Positions 6,347 to 7,706 of a stretch of 7,706 nt of DNA are shown here, in pieces (position 1 is the stretch's first letter; each line of letters starts with the position of its first letter). Source of the stretch: Candidatus Falkowiibacteriota bacterium (GTDB lineage Bacteria > Patescibacteriota > Patescibacteriia > Patescibacteriales > GWC2-42-12); NCBI GenBank assembly GCA_016208065.1, contig JACQYU010000003.1:1-7706 (forward strand), given 5' to 3'. Below the pieces are notes generated by a model. It worked only from the letters and a program-made list of their open reading frames with translations. It had not been told where the DNA came from and searched no databases. Position numbers and translations under genes: made by a program.

Positions 6347-6425
6347 GCTGGTCGGAATCGAAGCTCCTCGGTGCTTTACTGTCGAAATAGAAAACGGAAG
6401 CATGGGATTGCTCCCACGTGAGTTT
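6347..6425 (-). pseudogene. Degenerate tRNA-Leu 3'-half-like sequence
   Basis: On the minus strand the segment first matches tRNA-Leu in the D-loop part GGCAAAC, then in the variable arm, sharing 14 bases (6404-6417) exactly with the intact tRNA (6497-6510). After about 40 unrelated bases it has TTCGATT (T-loop), CCGAC (T-stem 3' strand) and CAGC (6362-6347). CAGC is the start of the acceptor strand that would pair with the GCCGCTG 5' end at 6636. The T-stem partner does not pair, so it is not a working tRNA. Confidence 0.45.
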
Positions 6426-6469
6426 GCCGCGCCCGCTTAGCCTCGCGGAATATATTGTTTGGTTTTTTG

Positions 6470-6553
6470 TGCCCGAGGAGGTAATTGAACCCTCAAGGGA
6501 TTGCTCCCACACGATTTTGAGTCGTGCGCGTTTGCCAATTTCACCACTCGGGC
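6470..6553 (-). tRNA. tRNA-Leu (anticodon CAA)
   Basis: This 84-nt cloverleaf reads UUG codons. The acceptor stem is GCCCGAG/CTCGGGC with discriminator A. The D-arm is GTG/CGC with the GG pair in its loop. The anticodon stem is CACGA/TCGTG around loop CTCAAAA, with anticodon CAA at 6519-6517. The long class II variable arm is GGGA-GCAA-TCCC, and the T-loop is TTCAATT. CCA is not encoded. The T-stem GAGGG/ACCTC has a G53-A61 mismatch where a G-C pair is almost universal. It is probably transcribed from the consensus promoter at 6678-6706. Confidence 0.9.
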
Positions 6554-6601
6554 ATAAATAAAATTTTATTATTAGCAGGCAGGCTAAGCAAGGGGGGGCG
6601 G

Positions 6602-6636
6602 GAGTCGTGCGCGTCTACCAGTTTCACCACAGCGGC
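6602..6636 (-). pseudogene. Truncated 5' half of a second tRNA-Leu
   Basis: On the minus strand the segment reads acceptor GCCGCTG, TG, D-arm with GTG ... CTGGTAGA ... CGC, then the anticodon-stem strand CACGA and loop bases CTC. There the similarity stops at a run of seven C. About 29 of 35 positions match the same part of the intact tRNA-Leu at 6470-6553; three of the six differences are in the acceptor stem. No matching 3' half follows directly. The only candidate is the degenerate segment at 6347-6362, beyond the intact tRNA. Confidence 0.75.
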
Positions 6637-6660
6637 TTGATGATAAAATAAAACTAGCCG

Positions 6661-6676
6661 AAATCGCTAGCGATTT
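6661..6676. promoter_or_regulatory. Perfect 16-bp palindrome at the tRNA transcription start (operator candidate)
   Basis: AAATCGCTAGCGATTT is exactly self-complementary. It begins one base downstream of the minus-strand -10 box (6683-6678) and spans the predicted start near 6671. This position suits a repressor binding as a dimer. It could also form a hairpin at the 5' end of the tRNA precursor. Confidence 0.5.
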
Positions 6677-6677
6677 T

Positions 6678-6706
6678 ATTATAAATTATATCATTAAAAT
6701 TGTCAA
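6678..6706 (-). promoter_or_regulatory. Full-consensus sigma70-type promoter for the tRNA-Leu unit
   Basis: On the minus strand TTGACA (6706-6701) is followed after exactly 17 nt by TATAAT (6683-6678). The predicted start is near 6671, 35 nt before the tRNA-Leu 5' fragment and about 118 nt before the intact tRNA-Leu. Confidence 0.85.
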
Positions 6707-6728
6707 AGCAACTTAATTGGGGTATAAT
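6700..6728 (+). promoter_or_regulatory. Near-consensus sigma70-type promoter for parA
   Basis: TTGTCA (6700-6705, five of six to consensus) is followed after 17 nt by TATAAT (6723-6728). The predicted start is near 6735, giving parA a leader of about 200 nt. Its -35 box shares five of six bases with that of the divergent tRNA promoter. Confidence 0.8.
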
Positions 6729-6748
6729 ATAAATGTAAAATGTAAATC

Positions 6749-6928
6749 TCAAAATTAAAAATGACAATGTAAAGTTTAAAGTTATATGCCACTACGAGAA
6801 GCCCATAATCGGGTGGCGAAACAATCTTTAGTTAAGTGCAACGTTTGTGAGATTGCTTCGCTCCTTTCAGTCGCTCGCAATGACAATAAAAATAATTTTG
6901 CATTTTAAACTGTCATTTTTAATTTTGA
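6749..6928. repeat. Element bounded by an 18-bp perfect inverted repeat in the parA leader
   Basis: TCAAAATTAAAAATGACA (6749-6766) recurs exactly in inverse orientation at 6911-6928, ending 9 bases before the parA ATG. The 144 bases between hold a GCCAC/GTGGC dyad (6788-6792 with 6813-6817; inner CCC/GGG alternative) and a palindromic repeat copy. It is compatible with a small non-autonomous insertion or a long-range stem in the mRNA leader. No target-site duplication is visible. No protein-coding frame is seen here. Confidence 0.55.
6849..6884. repeat. Palindromic intergenic repeat, copy 2
   Basis: It has the same ends as the copy at 28-70: GAGATTGC (6849-6856) and GCAATGAC (6877-6884), whose ATTGC and GCAAT parts pair. 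The interior (TTCGCTCC ... TCGCTC) differs. A related stretch, GAAACAATCTT, lies about 30 bases upstream. Both copies stand directly before plus-strand genes and run into AT-rich sequence ending in ATCATG. Confidence 0.6.
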
Positions 6929-6937
6929 CTTTTTATC

Positions 6938-7681
6938 ATGGGTAAAATTATTTCCATAGTCAACCAAAAAGGCGGGGTGGGTAAAACCACCACGGCTTTA
7001 AATTTGGGCGCTTATTTAGCCTATCTCGGCAAGCTGGTTTTACTGGTTGATATTGACCCGCAAGCTAATGCCACTTCCGGCCTAGGCGTTGACCATAAAA
7101 ATCTGGAGCACGGCGTTTACGAGGCTTTAATCGGGCAAAAGCCGATTTTTGAGGTTATAAAATATACTTTGCAGGACGGCTATAAAATCGCTCCGGCCAC
7201 GATCGCTTTGGCCGGCGCCGGCATAGAGTTGGTTAATATGGAAGACAGGGAATTCAGGCTGTCGCGGATTTTAAATTTGGTAAAAGATGAATATGATTAT
7301 ATTATTATAGACGGTCCGCCTTCGCTCGGACTTTTAACCGTTAATAGCTTAGTCGCGGCCGACGAAGTTTTAATTCCGATTCAAAGCGAATATTTCGCCT
7401 TAGAAGGCTTAAGCCAACTGCTCCAAACCATCAGTTTAGTGCAAAATAATTTAAAGCCGGAATTGGGCATTATGGGCGCGGTCATTACCATGTTTGATAA
7501 GCGCAACCGCTTGTCCGGCTCGGTTATGAACGAGCTTTACCAGTATTTTCCCAACCGCGTCTTTAGAAGTATTATTCCCAGAATCGTGAAGCTGGCCGAG
7601 GCGCCGAGCTACGGCCGTTCCATTTTATATTATGATCCGGCATCAAAAGGCGGCCGGGCTTATGAAAAATTGGCCAGATAG
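6938..7681 (+). CDS. parA: ParA/Soj family chromosome-partitioning ATPase
   Basis: ParA is a cytosolic Walker-type ATPase. It binds DNA non-specifically as an ATP dimer and, with ParB bound at parS, segregates chromosomal origins. The 247-aa product has the deviant Walker A motif QKGGVGKTT (10-18, signature Lys11 and Lys16), the A' motif DIDPQANAT (38-46) and Walker B IIIDGPPSLGLLT (122-134; usually DCPPS, here Gly replaces Cys). The C-terminal block IPRIVKLAEAPSYGRSI (213-229) is typical of Soj. There is no N-terminal helix-turn-helix, so it is the short chromosomal type rather than the P1-plasmid type. The start has no Shine-Dalgarno, and an inverted repeat arm ends 9 bases before the ATG. 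The next gene begins 20 nt after the stop. Confidence 0.95.
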   Translation: MGKIISIVNQKGGVGKTTTALNLGAYLAYLGKLVLLVDIDPQANATSGLGVDHKNLEHGVYEALIGQKPIFEVIKYTLQDGYKIAPATIALAGAGIELVNMEDREFRLSRILNLVKDEYDYIIIDGPPSLGLLTVNSLVAADEVLIPIQSEYFALEGLSQLLQTISLVQNNLKPELGIMGAVITMFDKRNRLSGSVMNELYQYFPNRVFRSIIPRIVKLAEAPSYGRSILYYDPASKGGRAYEKLAR

Positions 7682-7701
7682 GTTATTGATTTGGAGAGAA
7701 A

Positions 7702-7706
7702 ATGGT
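7702..7706 (+). CDS. Start of a downstream gene, probably parB (partial)
   Basis: ATGGT at the window edge follows a good ribosome-binding site, GGAGAG (7693-7698), and lies 20 nt after the parA stop. ParB almost always follows a chromosomal parA, so parB is expected, but only the start codon and part of the second codon are visible. Confidence 0.5.

Noticed and set aside
6411..6422. CACGTG core as a parS (ParB-binding) site near parA
   Set aside because: Only the six-base core fits; the flanks do not match the TGTTNCACGTGAAACA consensus, and the site lies within the tRNA-like relic.
6300..6512. 70-codon open frame on the minus strand across the tRNA region
   Set aside because: It overlaps the tRNA-Leu, the tRNA relic and the double palindrome, and has no recognisable protein features or ribosome site.
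6557..6570. 14-bp perfect palindrome AATAAAATTTTATT between the tRNA fragments
   Set aside because: It is made only of A and T in an AT-rich spacer, so chance is a sufficient explanation; no promoter or gene end fits it.
6783..6845. Known riboswitch in the parA leader
   Set aside because: The GCCAC/GTGGC dyad region does not match any riboswitch consensus I can recall.
1..7706. CRISPR array, insertion sequence with transposase, or defence system
   Set aside because: No regularly spaced direct repeats, no transposase or nuclease frames, and every large reading frame is accounted for.

Overview
The window looks like a piece of a Patescibacteria (Candidate Phyla Radiation, CPR) chromosome, possibly Parcubacteria or Falkowbacteria-like. 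This rests on several signs: AT-rich genes with heavy TTA/AAA/TTT use, a very hydrophobic O-antigen-ligase-like protein ending in TPRs, two small proteins that resemble recurrent CPR hypotheticals, plus-strand genes without Shine-Dalgarno sites, and a tRNA without encoded CCA. UGA acts as a normal stop codon. The lineage call is inference and no database was searched.

Layout. Bases 1-93 hold a palindromic intergenic repeat. Bases 94-2679 hold two plus-strand genes 6 nt apart: a 751-aa polytopic membrane protein of the O-antigen ligase/polymerase type with C-terminal TPRs, and a membrane-anchored small protein whose C-terminus appears lost through an internal deletion and frameshift. Bases 2694-2978 hold an 82-aa coiled-coil-like protein behind its own promoter, probably on a leaderless mRNA. 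A bidirectional terminator (about 2994-3039) separates these from a compact minus-strand operon, purB-purE-purC (6136 down to 3053). That operon encodes the consecutive steps AIR to CAIR to SAICAR to AICAR (PurB also converts adenylosuccinate to AMP). All three purine genes have strong, near-identical ribosome-binding sites, unlike the plus-strand neighbours. PurE and PurB deviate from family motifs at or near active-site positions.

Bases 6137-6937 carry no sizeable protein gene but are dense in signals. Upstream of purB are a candidate promoter -10, an intrinsic terminator or attenuator, and a possible 23-codon leader ORF. Next comes a double palindrome (6304-6337). A tRNA-Leu(CAA) lies at 6470-6553 on the minus strand, between a clear 5' half of another tRNA-Leu (6602-6636) and a degenerate tRNA-Leu 3'-half-like sequence (6347-6425). 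This suggests that one tRNA-Leu was split at its anticodon loop by a segment carrying the intact one. A consensus promoter for the tRNA unit and a near-consensus promoter toward parA are back to back, with -35 boxes overlapping by five bases. A perfect 16-bp palindrome sits at the tRNA transcription start. The parA leader (about 6735-6937) is bounded by an 18-bp inverted repeat and holds a second copy of the palindromic intergenic repeat.

From 6938 a complete ParA/Soj ATPase is followed by a ribosome-binding site and the first bases of another gene, probably parB, cut off by the window end.
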